The notes: a model not told the origin generated them from the sequence alone. 64,000 bases of DNA from Carbonactinospora thermoautotrophica (GCF_001543895.1 NZ_JYIJ01000018.1:62001-126000); one strand, 5' to 3'. Counted from the stretch's first letter, positions 25,209-32,202 are shown. Translations and numbers: made by a program.

Positions 25209-25316
25209 CTAGCGGCGGCCGGTGCCGTGGCAGGCCGGGCAGCGGACGGTGACGAGACGGCCCTGCCGGCGGGTCTTGGCCTCGGCGAAGCCGCCGCAGT
25301 CGGGGCAGACGCGCAC
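25209..25316 (-). CDS. Tiny two-CxxC zinc-finger protein (35 aa)
   Basis: A 35-aa protein with two CxxC motifs: CPDCGG near the N-terminus and CPACHGTGR near the end, like half of a DnaJ-type zinc finger. The GTG start is preceded by AAAGGAGGTGA, a nearly perfect Shine-Dalgarno, which strongly supports expression. It is common in AICEs and actinomycete plasmids (from memory); function is unknown. Confidence 0.75.
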   Translation of the reverse strand: MRVCPDCGGFAEAKTRRQGRLVTVRCPACHGTGRR

Positions 25317-25332
25317 CAAAGGTCACCTCCTT

Positions 25333-26085
25333 TCACGCGGTCTGGGGCGCGGGTGTGCCGAGTTGGCGGAGCAGGTCGGCGGCGACGGTGGAGGAGACCC
25401 GCAGCCGCACCCCGAGCGCGGCCGGGGTGATGTCGGTCCCGTGGCGGGCACGGTGCTCCTCGGCCACCCGGCGGGCGAACGCCAGCAGCGGATGCGCGGC
25501 AGGACCCTCTGCCGGGGCCGGAGACGCGGCCGCAGGCTGAGCCGCCGGAGCCGGGGTCGGGGCCGGCTCGGGGTCAACCGGAGCCGGGACTGGTTCGATG
25601 GCGGGGGTTTCGGCCGGGGGCACCTCGCGGTCTGCGGGGGCGCGCTCGACGACGACCCGCGCTGGCTCCGGGTCGGGGTCGGCGGGCTGGCGGGTGCCGC
25701 GTCGTTCGATGAGGGAGACGGCGATGAGGAACGCGCCGGCCGGGACGGCGGCGACGACCTTGCCCCAGGGGCCGGGGCCGGCCTGTTCCAGGTTCGCCGC
25801 CAGCGACAGGCCGATGCTGGCCACGAGGACGACCAGTGGCCAGGAGAGGCGCAGCCGGTTGCGGGGTGTACGGCCGAGTTTTTTGTCCCGGCGGATCTCC
25901 CGGCCGGCCATGACCGCCATCAGGTCGATGCAGATCGCCACCGCCCAGGCCATCCACCCGTCCTGGCCGTGCTCGGCGGCGGTGGTCTTGATGTGGGTGA
26001 ACGAGCCGGCCCCAGCGATGCCGGCCAGCGCGACCAGCGGCCCGACGTCGACCACGGCCGCGAGCAGGCGGCGAACCCGCGACAT
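25333..26085 (-). CDS. DUF2637 membrane protein (Spd/transfer-associated)
   Basis: A 250-aa protein with an N-terminal block of about four transmembrane helices (VVDVGPLVALAGIAGAGSF, MAWAVAICIDLMAVMAG and others). A Pro/Ala/Glu-rich linker (about 145-215) and a C-terminal helical segment with HTH-like character (ITPAALGVRLRVSSTVAADL) follow. DUF2637 proteins are standard in AICEs between rep and tra and are thought to help intramycelial spreading or transfer. ATG 26085 follows AAGGAGG; longer in-frame starts upstream are less likely. Confidence 0.8.
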   Translation of the reverse strand: MSRVRRLLAAVVDVGPLVALAGIAGAGSFTHIKTTAAEHGQDGWMAWAVAICIDLMAVMAGREIRRDKKLGRTPRNRLRLSWPLVVLVASIGLSLAANLEQAGPGPWGKVVAAVPAGAFLIAVSLIERRGTRQPADPDPEPARVVVERAPADREVPPAETPAIEPVPAPVDPEPAPTPAPAAQPAAASPAPAEGPAAHPLLAFARRVAEEHRARHGTDITPAALGVRLRVSSTVAADLLRQLGTPAPQTA

Positions 26086-26178
26086 GGGGAGCCTCCTTCC
26101 GGTTTTGGGCATGAGTCGGGTAGGGACCTGGCGCGATGAGGGCTCGCGCCGAGCCATCGGGAGTTGGGGTGTGGAGCC

Positions 26179-27639
26179 TTAGGCAGCTTCGGCCGGGGGA
26201 CCCTCGAAGCCAGCGGGCAGCGCGGGCGGGGTGTCGGCGGGGGTCAACGCGCGGCCGGGGGCGTATTCGGCCGCCAGGGCGCGGATGTCCTCGTCGGTGA
26301 GGTAGGCGGCCCGGACCCGGAAGGGTTCGCGGACCCCGTCGAGCTTGACGTAGCCGACACCAGGGAGCGCGTGGGGGATGCGGTCGCAGTACGCGCCCCG
26401 GTCCCGCGCGCCGTCGCCGAGCACCATGTCCACTTGGGTGGGCTCGTCCAGGCGCAGTGCGACCCGGGTGGGGAACAGGTTCCGGTAGGGGATCACGTCC
26501 TTGGACGGGTCCTGCAACGCGCCCACCACCGTGTACCCGACCGCCCGGCCCTTGGTCAGCAAGTGACCCAGCGCGTCATCGATGCGCACCGCGACCCGGC
26601 GGTCCCCCACCAGGGCGGTGAGGCTGGCCAGCTCGTCGATGATGATCAGCCGGAACGGGTCGCCGGGGGTGGGGGTGTGCTGGCGGGTCTTGCCCTTCAA
26701 CCGGGCCGCCCGAGCGTTCATCCCCTCAACGGCCTGTTCCAGCAGGTCCGCGAAGTCGGCGGGGTCGGTGTCGGCGAAGCGGGTGAACAGCGGCTCCCCG
26801 AAGGACAGTTCCATCCCGCCCTTGGGGTCGATCACCCACAGCTCGACCAGCCCGGAGCGAATCGCGGGAGCCAGGCCCCGGATCAGCGACCACAGCACCG
26901 AGCCCTTGCCCGCGCCGGTCGCGCCCGCGATCAGCACATGCGTGCCCAGCAGCCGCAGCCGCCACAGCTCCCCGTCTTCTCGACGCCCGACCGGCACGCC
27001 GCGCAGGTCCACCACGCGCGGGACCGGCAACGGCGGAACCGTCTCCCGCAGCGGGTCCCGGCGTAGCAGGTCCACCCACACCTCACCCGGGCGGGACACC
27101 CGGACCCGGCAGTCCTCGGCCTTGACCGCGTGGGCCAGCGCCTCCGCCGCCTGCTCGAAGTCCGCCGGGGCGAGCCCGGTGGGGATGCCCACCCGCAGCC
27201 GATCCACCGCCCCGGTGCAACGGACCTCCCGCAACGCGGCCAGCTCCTCGGTCCCGTCATCGCGCACGAACAGCCCATGGCGGGACATCAGCCGCCGCCA
27301 CCGGGGGGCGTACACCACCCAGCGCCGCCACACCGACCGCGCCCCGTCCGCGAGGCGGCGGGTGAACCGGTCACGGGCCACCACCAGCAGCACCGCGACC
27401 GGCACCCCCACCCCCACCACGCCGGCCACCGCCAGGCCGGGCAGGCCCCACCGCGCCCACACGGCCAGGCCCACCGTTAGGACCACGGTCTTGGCCGGGT
27501 TGCGGACCGCCCACCACGCCACCCGGCCGGCGAGCCGGAGCGTCTTCCAGGTCAACCACAGCCAGGTAACCGCCAGCAGGACCGGCCAGCCGACCTCGAC
27601 GTCGAGCACCGGGCCGACCCGCACACGCTTCGATGCCAT
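26179..27639 (-). CDS. tra: FtsK/SpoIIIE-type conjugal DNA translocase (TraSA-like)
   Basis: A 486-aa septal DNA translocase that moves double-stranded AICE DNA to the recipient; a single protein does the transfer in these elements. Two N-terminal hydrophobic stretches lie at about 20-90. Walker A is GATGAGKGS (about residue 240) and Walker B is FRLIIIDE. Conserved VELWVIDPKGGMEL and GRAVGYTVVGALQDPSKD also match the family. ATG 27639 follows AGGAAGGA. The fold is complete, so it is likely functional. Confidence 0.92.
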   Translation of the reverse strand: MASKRVRVGPVLDVEVGWPVLLAVTWLWLTWKTLRLAGRVAWWAVRNPAKTVVLTVGLAVWARWGLPGLAVAGVVGVGVPVAVLLVVARDRFTRRLADGARSVWRRWVVYAPRWRRLMSRHGLFVRDDGTEELAALREVRCTGAVDRLRVGIPTGLAPADFEQAAEALAHAVKAEDCRVRVSRPGEVWVDLLRRDPLRETVPPLPVPRVVDLRGVPVGRREDGELWRLRLLGTHVLIAGATGAGKGSVLWSLIRGLAPAIRSGLVELWVIDPKGGMELSFGEPLFTRFADTDPADFADLLEQAVEGMNARAARLKGKTRQHTPTPGDPFRLIIIDELASLTALVGDRRVAVRIDDALGHLLTKGRAVGYTVVGALQDPSKDVIPYRNLFPTRVALRLDEPTQVDMVLGDGARDRGAYCDRIPHALPGVGYVKLDGVREPFRVRAAYLTDEDIRALAAEYAPGRALTPADTPPALPAGFEGPPAEAA

Positions 27640-27730
27640 ACTGAAAGTCCTTCCTAGGAGATCGCGCACCCTGGGGAGGGATCAGAGGGGCAGCCGATGG
27701 CGGTCGGACTGCCCCTCACCCGTTGCCCGG

Positions 27731-27985
27731 CTAGCCCGCCCGGGACAGCCGCTTGTGCACCACCAGCAGGGTCATCAACAGCGCGTCCACCGCCCGGGCC
27801 GCCTGCACCGCCACATACTCCAGCTCCGGATCAGGCACCCCCACCAGCGCCCGCGCCAGACCCTGCAAACACTCATGGGCCTGTTCGACGTCCTTCACAT
27901 ACCGGCGCAGCTCCTCAGCCACCCCCACCCCGGAGAGCACCCCCAGAGCCTGCGCCCACCGCATGACGTCCTGATCCCTCACCAC
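27731..27985 (-). CDS. Small AICE protein of unknown function (84 aa)
   Basis: An 84-aa, all-helical-looking protein (VAVQAARAVDALLMTLLVVH near the C-terminus) without a recognised motif. It overlaps the end of the upstream gene by 7 nt, which supports an operon. GTG 27985 is taken as the start; another GTG (27982) and an ATG at codon 8 are alternatives. Confidence 0.6.
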   Translation of the reverse strand: MVRDQDVMRWAQALGVLSGVGVAEELRRYVKDVEQAHECLQGLARALVGVPDPELEYVAVQAARAVDALLMTLLVVHKRLSRAG

Positions 27986-28323
27986 CGTCCACCCCTCTCA
28001 CGACCACCGGACCGTGCCGCCACCCCCACCGGCGCGGCCTTCTTCAGCACCGTCATCACGTACATGGGCAGCTCACCGAGCCGGCCGTGCACCTCGTAGT
28101 GGCAGTACTCCCCGTTCGGCTCGACCCGCACCACCGGGTCCGCCAGGATCGCCGAGGCCAGCTCCCACGTCGCGGCCACCGCGTCCACGTCGTCATCCTT
28201 GCTCGACACCTGCACATAGGCCTCCCACGAGGTGACGTGCACCGTGACCAGCCCCGGCAGGTTCTCCCGCGCCGCCAACGCCTCACGCAGCGCGTCCAGG
28301 CCAGCCAACACCGCAGCCGACAT
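27979..28323 (-). CDS. Small AICE protein of unknown function (114 aa)
   Basis: A 114-aa protein with an alternating beta/alpha pattern (LPGLVTVHVTSWEAYVQVS, EYCHYEVHG). No known domain is recognised. The ATG overlaps the stop of the upstream gene (TGATG), so it is part of the same message as its neighbours between the regulator and tra. Confidence 0.62.
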   Translation of the reverse strand: MSAAVLAGLDALREALAARENLPGLVTVHVTSWEAYVQVSSKDDDVDAVAATWELASAILADPVVRVEPNGEYCHYEVHGRLGELPMYVMTVLKKAAPVGVAARSGGRERGGRW

Positions 28324-28673
28324 CACGCCGCCCCCTTCACACTCGCGGCCAGCGGCGTGACCGACGCCGCGCGGAAGGCGATCCCGTGCCGCAGCTCACC
28401 GGTCCGCGGGTCCTTGGTCTCCCAGCCGAACGCCTCCAGGCCCTCCACCCGCACCGGCATGCCGGCCCGGAACACCGGCGGCTCACTCGCAGCGACGGTG
28501 ACCTTGACCTGCTCGCCCTCGTCATCGCGGATCGCCATCAGCACGACCGTGTACAAGGTCCGGCCATCCTCGGTCACCCGCACCTCACCGGTCCTCGGGT
28601 CCTTGATCTTCGGCTTCGCGCCACCCATCGCCACGAACGTCATCGCCGACGTATCCACCGGGATGTACCTCAC
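28323..28673 (-). CDS. Conserved AICE protein, possible OB-fold (116 aa)
   Basis: A 116-aa protein beginning MRYIPVDTSAMTFVAMG. From memory, similar proteins occur beside korSA/tra in many Streptomyces AICEs. The beta-rich pattern (TLYTVVLMAIRD, EQVKVTVAA, FRAGMPVRVEGLEAF) would fit an OB-like fold and possibly single-strand DNA binding; this is inference. The GTG start is preceded by GAGAGGAG. It is the first gene of the transfer operon and lies directly downstream of three operator palindromes, so it is probably repressed by the GntR protein. Confidence 0.68.
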   Translation of the reverse strand: MRYIPVDTSAMTFVAMGGAKPKIKDPRTGEVRVTEDGRTLYTVVLMAIRDDEGEQVKVTVAASEPPVFRAGMPVRVEGLEAFGWETKDPRTGELRHGIAFRAASVTPLAASVKGAA

Positions 28674-28693
28674 TGCAACTCCTCTCGGTTTGG

Positions 28694-28755
28694 ACCTCTA
28701 GAGGTTTCTAGTGAAGCACGAACCTCTAGAGGTTCGCAAGTAACCTCTAGAGGTT
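28694..28755. promoter_or_regulatory. Triple operator (ACCTCTAGAGGT palindromes) in front of the transfer operon
   Basis: Three copies of the same palindrome: ACCTCTAGAGGT at 28694-28705, and AACCTCTAGAGGTT at 28721-28734 and 28742-28755. The last two are centred 21 bp apart (two helical turns); the first is 28 bp away. They lie between the 3' end of gntR and the start of the 116-aa gene, exactly where the tra-operon promoter should be. A fourth copy precedes gntR itself, so the binding protein is very probably the AICE GntR repressor. Confidence 0.85.
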
Positions 28756-28773
28756 TTACCGAGGCATTAAAGA

Positions 28774-28799
28774 ACCCCTCCGTCCGGAGCCGGAGGGGT
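28774..28799 (-). terminator. Terminator of the gntR repressor gene
   Basis: ACCCCTCCG (28774-28782) pairs with CGGAGGGGT (28791-28799), and on the minus strand is followed by TCTTTAATG. It lies just after the gntR stop and would isolate the repressor transcript from the operator region. Confidence 0.7.
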
Positions 28800-28814
28800 C
28801 AGAGGGGCAGCGGG

Positions 28815-29576
28815 TCAGCTATCGAACTCGTAGCGAAGGACGTACGCCCATGCGTCGAGCGTCATCTCGTTGACCTCGACGGCGCGGCCATCCTCCGTGT
28901 ACGCGGTCCGCACGATCACTACGACCGGCGTCCCAGGATGGAGCCGCAAACGTTCGGCTTCCTCCGGTCGAGGCATGCGCGCCCGGATGTCCTCACGGAA
29001 ATGCTTCGGCTCGTGACCGAGATCCTTGAGGCGTGCATAGATGCCGCCTTCCCCGGTGTCGACTTCCATAATCCGGGAGCCAGCCACGAGATCAGCCGGC
29101 AGGTAAGACGTCGCGAGCATCACCGGCTTGTCCTCAACCACGTATCGGCGCGACCGCACGCATACGCGCGCAGGAGGGTCAAGCTCCAGGATCCTGGCAA
29201 CCCAGGTCGGGGCGTCTTCGACGGTGACAGTGACGTCCTCGGTCTTCGGACGACCGTCGAGGTCGATCTCCCAGATCGAGCGGCCGGACCCCCACTGCCG
29301 GGCGGACAACCGCTTGATGCCGTCGCGGAGCAGCGGCCTGAACTCGCGCACGAAGGTGCCCCCGCGTGCCCCCTGCTTCGCGAACACCAAGCCTTCAGCC
29401 TTCAGGACGGCCAGCGCCTTACGGGCAGTCTCGCGTGCCACGTTGTACTTGGCCATCAACTCGTCTTCGCCCGGAACCCGAGCACCGGGGCCTAGCTCGC
29501 CAGAGTCGATAGCCGCCCGCAACTCAGCCGCGATCCGCTCGTAGATCGCCGGATCGTTCCTATGCGTAGCAGCCAT
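28815..29576 (-). CDS. GntR/HutC-type transcriptional repressor (KorSA-like)
   Basis: A 253-aa GntR-family regulator with an N-terminal winged helix (YERIAAELRAAIDSGELGPG, then ARETARKALAVLKAEGL) and a C-terminal UTRA effector domain. In pSAM2 the equivalent KorSA represses the element's activation and transfer genes. ATG 29576 follows GGGAGG. An operator copy overlaps its leader (29588-29599), indicating autorepression, and three copies face the transfer operon. The UTRA domain implies a small-molecule inducer, not identified. Confidence 0.88.
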   Translation of the reverse strand: MAATHRNDPAIYERIAAELRAAIDSGELGPGARVPGEDELMAKYNVARETARKALAVLKAEGLVFAKQGARGGTFVREFRPLLRDGIKRLSARQWGSGRSIWEIDLDGRPKTEDVTVTVEDAPTWVARILELDPPARVCVRSRRYVVEDKPVMLATSYLPADLVAGSRIMEVDTGEGGIYARLKDLGHEPKHFREDIRARMPRPEEAERLRLHPGTPVVVIVRTAYTEDGRAVEVNEMTLDAWAYVLRYEFDS

Positions 29577-29587
29577 CAGACCTCCCA

Positions 29588-29599
29588 AACCTCTAGAGG
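29588..29599. promoter_or_regulatory. Autoregulatory operator of the GntR repressor
   Basis: AACCTCTAGAGG, the fourth copy of the element's palindrome (one arm truncated by two bases), lies about 12 nt upstream of the repressor start, immediately before its ribosome site. Confidence 0.75.
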
Positions 29600-30227
29600 C
29601 CCACAGTACCCGGTTGCGGCCACGAGAAACACACTCGGAGGAGCTGCACGCCAGATGCACCAGGGGAGCTGTTCAAACTTTCTCTACGGGATCAAGCCGG
29701 CCCGCAAGCGGGCCGGAGGCGGGCGGCCGGGGCGCGCTGTGCGCCCGGCCCGCGCCGCTCGCGCCGGGCGTGCGGCCTGCCCGGCCGGTCCCGGCGCGGC
29801 GTCGCGGACCGGCCCGGCCGCCCGCCACACAGACAGCAGGCCGGTTGCCCGCCGCACGAACGGTGACCGTCGCCGCCCACCCGACAGGCGATCTTCGGGG
29901 CCGTCGCCTGCGCGTCAAGGCCAAGCCGCTCGAGCAACGCTCGAGCGGTCGGCCTCGCGGCCGAGCCTTGACGCTCCGGCTCTGGCCCTACGATGCGGCA
30001 CCTGTCGGGTGGGCGGCTCAGAGTGGCTACGGCTCGCGTCCGATTTGCGAAGCTTGTTCTATCGGGTGTGCGGGTACGGCGGCCCTGTTGTCGAGGCCGA
30101 GCACAACCGGGCAGACTGCCCCGTGTGCAGCGACACGCCGACCCCTGATGCACGACCGGAGGTTCACTGCACATCCGGGCACGACCTGGCCCGGTGGACA
30201 CGTCCCCATCTGCGGCTTTACCCTCGG
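29600..30227. other. Non-coding, strongly structured AICE end with a three-way-junction element
   Basis: No convincing gene lies in this 630-bp stretch. It contains dense inverted repeats. CCGGCCCGC/GCGGGCCGG forms a hairpin at 29697-29716. An exact 17-bp inverted repeat (29872-29888 with 30001-30017) encloses CAGGCGA/TCGCCTG (29885-29910) and a perfect three-way junction at 29912-29974. The junction has an outer 10-bp stem (29912-29921/29965-29974), a 10-bp hairpin (29926-29948) and a 6-bp hairpin with TCGC loop (29949-29964), abutting without gaps on one side. It may be a replication or transfer origin of the AICE or a structured RNA. Confidence 0.75.
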
Positions 30228-30388
30228 GTCCACAACCGCCCGACAGGGCATAGAAACCTGTGGACTTGGCCGACTTGGGGCGCTTGTGGGAGTCCACAAC
30301 CGCCCGACAGGGCATAGAAACGCACGGATCCGCTCGCGGTCCATCGTGGTGGTGCCCCGTCCACAACCGCCCGACAGGGCATAGAGGG
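30228..30388 (+). CRISPR. CRISPR mini-array: 3 repeats, 2 spacers, no cas genes
   Basis: A 30-bp repeat starting GTCCACAACCGCCCGACAGG and ending GCATAGAAAC occurs at 30228-30257 and 30292-30321 (identical) and at 30359-30388 (last four bases AGGG instead of AAAC). Spacers are 34 bp (30258-30291) and 37 bp (30322-30358) and unrelated to each other. The repeat has a GCCC/GGGC mini-stem and an 8-nt ATAGAAAC end like the 5' handle of type I/III crRNAs. This, with the degenerate last repeat, places the leader on the left and transcription on the plus strand. No cas gene lies in the window. Confidence 0.75.
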
Positions 30389-30418
30389 GCGAGGCCGCCG
30401 GCCGGCCTCCCCCTCGGC

Positions 30419-30447
30419 TTCTTCCCCACGCACGTGGGGGTGAGCGA
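30419..30447 (+). repeat. Single type I-E-like CRISPR repeat unit (possible remnant)
   Basis: The dyad CCCCACG/CGTGGGG (30424-30439) is followed by GTGAGC and preceded by TTCTT. It resembles a 29-nt actinobacterial type I-E repeat (pattern CTCCCCGCG..CGCGGGG-TGAGC). There is only one copy, so this is suggestive only. Confidence 0.35.
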
Positions 30448-30552
30448 CTGACACCAGCCCCGACACCAACGAGGGCGGATCCGGCTACACGGTGGCGGAT
30501 CTCGGCGGAACCGAGATCCGCAGGTGAGAAGGCCGGGCACCCGAACGCGCGG

Positions 30553-30597
30553 GCTCGGCAGGCAAGGGGTCAGGGGTTCAAGTCCCCTCAGCTCCAC
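30553..30597 (+). repeat. attR: second copy of the 45-bp tRNA-Ala 3' segment
   Basis: Identical to 22047-22091. It contains only the 3' part of tRNA-Ala (anticodon loop to acceptor end) and lacks the 5' half, so it is not a tRNA gene. It marks the right end of the AICE. Confidence 0.93.
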
Positions 30598-30606
30598 AAG
30601 CTCGGT

Positions 30607-30632
30607 GGGCCACCGGAGATCTCCGGTGGCCC
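30607..30632. terminator. 26-bp perfect palindrome, original tRNA-Ala terminator
   Basis: GGGCCACCGGAGA and its exact complement form a 26-bp palindrome 9 nt after attR. Before the AICE inserted it probably terminated the tRNA transcript; it is now separated from the tRNA by 8.5 kb. Confidence 0.65.
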
Positions 30633-31185
30633 GCTGGCATATCAGGGGCATCGCCGGTACCGGCGCGCGGAGCGGCTGGGGGAAAGCGCCATCCGGGCGT
30701 GGGCGGTGAAGCGTCCCTGGTACCGGGTCGTCGCCGGAGGGCTGTCTCGTGATCCTGGCGGGGTCGCGGGAACGACAGTCGCCCATGATCTGTGATCTTC
30801 ATCGGTCCTGGTGGAGCCCCTGAGCAATCGGAAGACCGAAGCTGAGGATGGCCTAAGCCTTGGTGCGGCGGTCCGCTTCGGAAGGGTGTCCGCCTGGGCT
30901 GCACCGAGTTGTCGAAATCCGCTGGTGCTCGCACGTCGTCGCGGGAAACTCGGCACGCACCAGAACGCCAGGGATGTCAAGACCGCTTACGCCAAATGGC
31001 TGCTCGACGTGGAGAACCGAGCGTTCGCGGGTTGCGCCGAGCGGGTCAACCATCGTTCCGAAATCGGTACTGGACGCGCATCCACTTTGCGTCGGCTTCC
31101 GAAAAGAAGGCATCTCGGCCGCATGAAAATAATATGAATACCTCTTAAGGATTTCTGTCGTTCTCGCAGGTGGGGGTGCATCGGT
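30633..31185. other. Intergenic stretch without recognisable gene
   Basis: Short ORFs such as 30811-31137 (plus) have no ribosome site, motif or typical codon use. The right part (31090-31185) becomes AT-rich and leads into the promoter of the first secreted-protein gene; its AAAATA...TTAAGGAT segment resembles sequence upstream of the third paralogue. Confidence 0.5.
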
Positions 31186-31329
31186 TTGATCATGGATTTT
31201 TAATGGCGTCCATTAGGGTGAGGATGGGTGCTTTTTGTCGGGTGCGGTGTTAGCTTGCTAATGCCAGGCCCGCTTATTCGGTGGGGCTTGGGACACTCTC
31301 GTATTTACTCCAGAAGAAGGAGTGGCAGC
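31186..31329 (+). promoter_or_regulatory. Promoter and conserved leader of secreted paralogue 1
   Basis: TTGATC (31186-31191) and CCATTA (31210-31215) are 18 bp apart, followed by an untranslated leader of about 110 nt. The leader contains TTAGC/GCTAA and AGGCCC/GGGCTT hairpins and AGAAGGAG before the start. It is almost identical to the leader at 31721-31863 and related to that before 34682. Confidence 0.6.
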
Positions 31330-31596
31330 ATGCGTAAGATCAGGAATTCGGTCGCGCTGGTTCTGATTGCGGGCAGCATGCTGGTCGCCGGTGCCGGCAC
31401 CGCGGCCGCTGTCAACGACAACAACGCGGCCTCCGCTGCGAACGTGTGCCACAACGCGACCAACAGTGGGGTTCTCAACATCCTGAACAACGTCGACGCC
31501 AACGTCGCCGTCATCGGCACGGTCGCGGACAACGACCCCTGCGCCGCCGCTGCCGCCATCGACGACCGGGACCTCTCCGGCGGTAAGGGTCACTGA
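31330..31596 (+). CDS. Small secreted protein, Cys-x30-Cys paralogue 1 (88 aa)
   Basis: An 88-aa precursor with a clear signal peptide (MRKIRNSVALVLIAGSMLV, cleavage after TAAA likely). The mature part of about 60 aa has a pair of Cys 30 residues apart, framing an Asn/Val/Ile-rich segment (SGVLNILNNVDANVAVIG), and a short DDRDLSGGKGH tail. I do not recognise the family. It differs from chaplins, whose Cys pair is about 16-17 residues apart, and from rodlins. A strong AGAAGGAG precedes ATG 31330. It shares leader, coding and terminator sequence with the next gene, pointing to a recent tandem duplication. Confidence 0.8.
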   Translation: MRKIRNSVALVLIAGSMLVAGAGTAAAVNDNNAASAANVCHNATNSGVLNILNNVDANVAVIGTVADNDPCAAAAAIDDRDLSGGKGH

Positions 31597-31653
31597 GGCA
31601 ACGTGTTCTGCGTCGGTCGCGGTTGCCGGTGACGGCACACCGGACCGGTCGTC

Positions 31654-31684
31654 GAGGGGCTCCGGGCGCTACCCGGGGCCCCTC
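31654..31684 (+). terminator. Terminator of secreted paralogue 1
   Basis: GAGGGGC...GCCCCTC with an inner CCGGG/CCCGG stem, followed by TTCTTATG. The same hairpin in related form follows the other two paralogues. Confidence 0.75.
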
Positions 31685-31720
31685 TTCTTATGAAGAACGG
31701 TAAATTAACGGCGCATCGAT

Positions 31721-31863
31721 TTGATCACGAATTTTGATGGCGTCCATTAGGGTGAGAATGAGTGCTTTTTGTTGGGTGCGGTGTTAGCTTGCTAATGCCA
31801 GGCCCGCTTATTCGGTGGGGCTTGGGACACTCTCGTATTTACTCCGGAAGAAGGAGTGGCAGC
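31721..31863 (+). promoter_or_regulatory. Promoter and conserved leader of secreted paralogue 2
   Basis: TTGATC (31721-31726), 17 bp, CCATTA (31744-31749), then a leader nearly identical to that of paralogue 1, including TTAGCTTGCTAA and the AGAAGGAG ribosome site. Conservation of untranslated sequence suggests a regulatory function or very recent duplication. Confidence 0.6.
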
Positions 31864-32202
31864 ATGCGTAAGATCAGGAATTCGGTCGCGCTGGTTCTGA
31901 TTGCGGGCAGCATGCTGGTTGCCGGTGCTGGCACCGCGGCCGCTAGTGACGACGAGAACGTGGCCTTCGCTTCGAATGTGTGCCACAACCAGTCCAACGA
32001 AGGCATCCTGAACATCCTGAACAACGTCGACGCCAACGTCGCCATCCTCGGTACGGTCGAGGACAACGACCCCTGCGTCTCCACCGCCATCGTGGATGAC
32101 GAGGACAACGACAAGGGCAAGAAGGACAAGGGCAAGAAGGGCAAGCACGACCACAAGGAAAAGAACAACAAGGGTAAGCACGGCCACGGGGACGACAAGT
32201 AA
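31864..32202 (+). CDS. Small secreted protein, Cys-x30-Cys paralogue 2 with Lys/His/Asp tail (112 aa)
   Basis: A 112-aa precursor whose signal peptide is identical to that of paralogue 1. The Cys pair again brackets 30 residues (GILNILNNVDANVAILG). It differs in the tail: about 35 residues of alternating Asp, Lys, Gly and His (KGKKDKGKKGKHDHKEKN), which could bind metal, nucleic acid or the anionic wall (inference). It is preceded by AGAAGGAG. Function is unknown. Confidence 0.8.
   Translation: MRKIRNSVALVLIAGSMLVAGAGTAAASDDENVAFASNVCHNQSNEGILNILNNVDANVAILGTVEDNDPCVSTAIVDDEDNDKGKKDKGKKGKHDHKEKNNKGKHGHGDDK

Larger units (their letters stand above)
22047..30597. mobile_element. pSAM2-like actinomycete integrative and conjugative element (AICE)
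   Basis: An 8.5-kb element bounded by 45-bp att repeats. All ten identified protein-coding genes lie on the minus strand: int, xis, repSA-type initiator, two tiny zinc proteins, DUF2637 membrane protein, FtsK/TraSA-like translocase, three small unknown genes and a GntR/UTRA repressor. This is the known AICE module order of integration/excision, rolling-circle replication, single-protein conjugative transfer and regulation. No cargo metabolic gene is seen. The right-hand 1 kb is non-coding and contains structured DNA and a CRISPR mini-array. All core modules look intact, so it may still excise. Confidence 0.92.

Noticed and set aside
30553-30597. Second tRNA-Ala gene
   Set aside because: Only the 3' 45 bp are present; the sequence before it (CCGAACGCGCGG) cannot form the acceptor, D or 5' anticodon arms. 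It is attR.
30607-30632. Inverted-repeat end of a transposon
   Set aside because: It is a self-contained palindrome right after attR with no partner copy; a terminator explains it better.
30811-31137. 108-aa ORF upstream of the secreted-protein genes
   Set aside because: No ribosome site, motif or consistent codon bias; its end runs into the AT-rich promoter zone.
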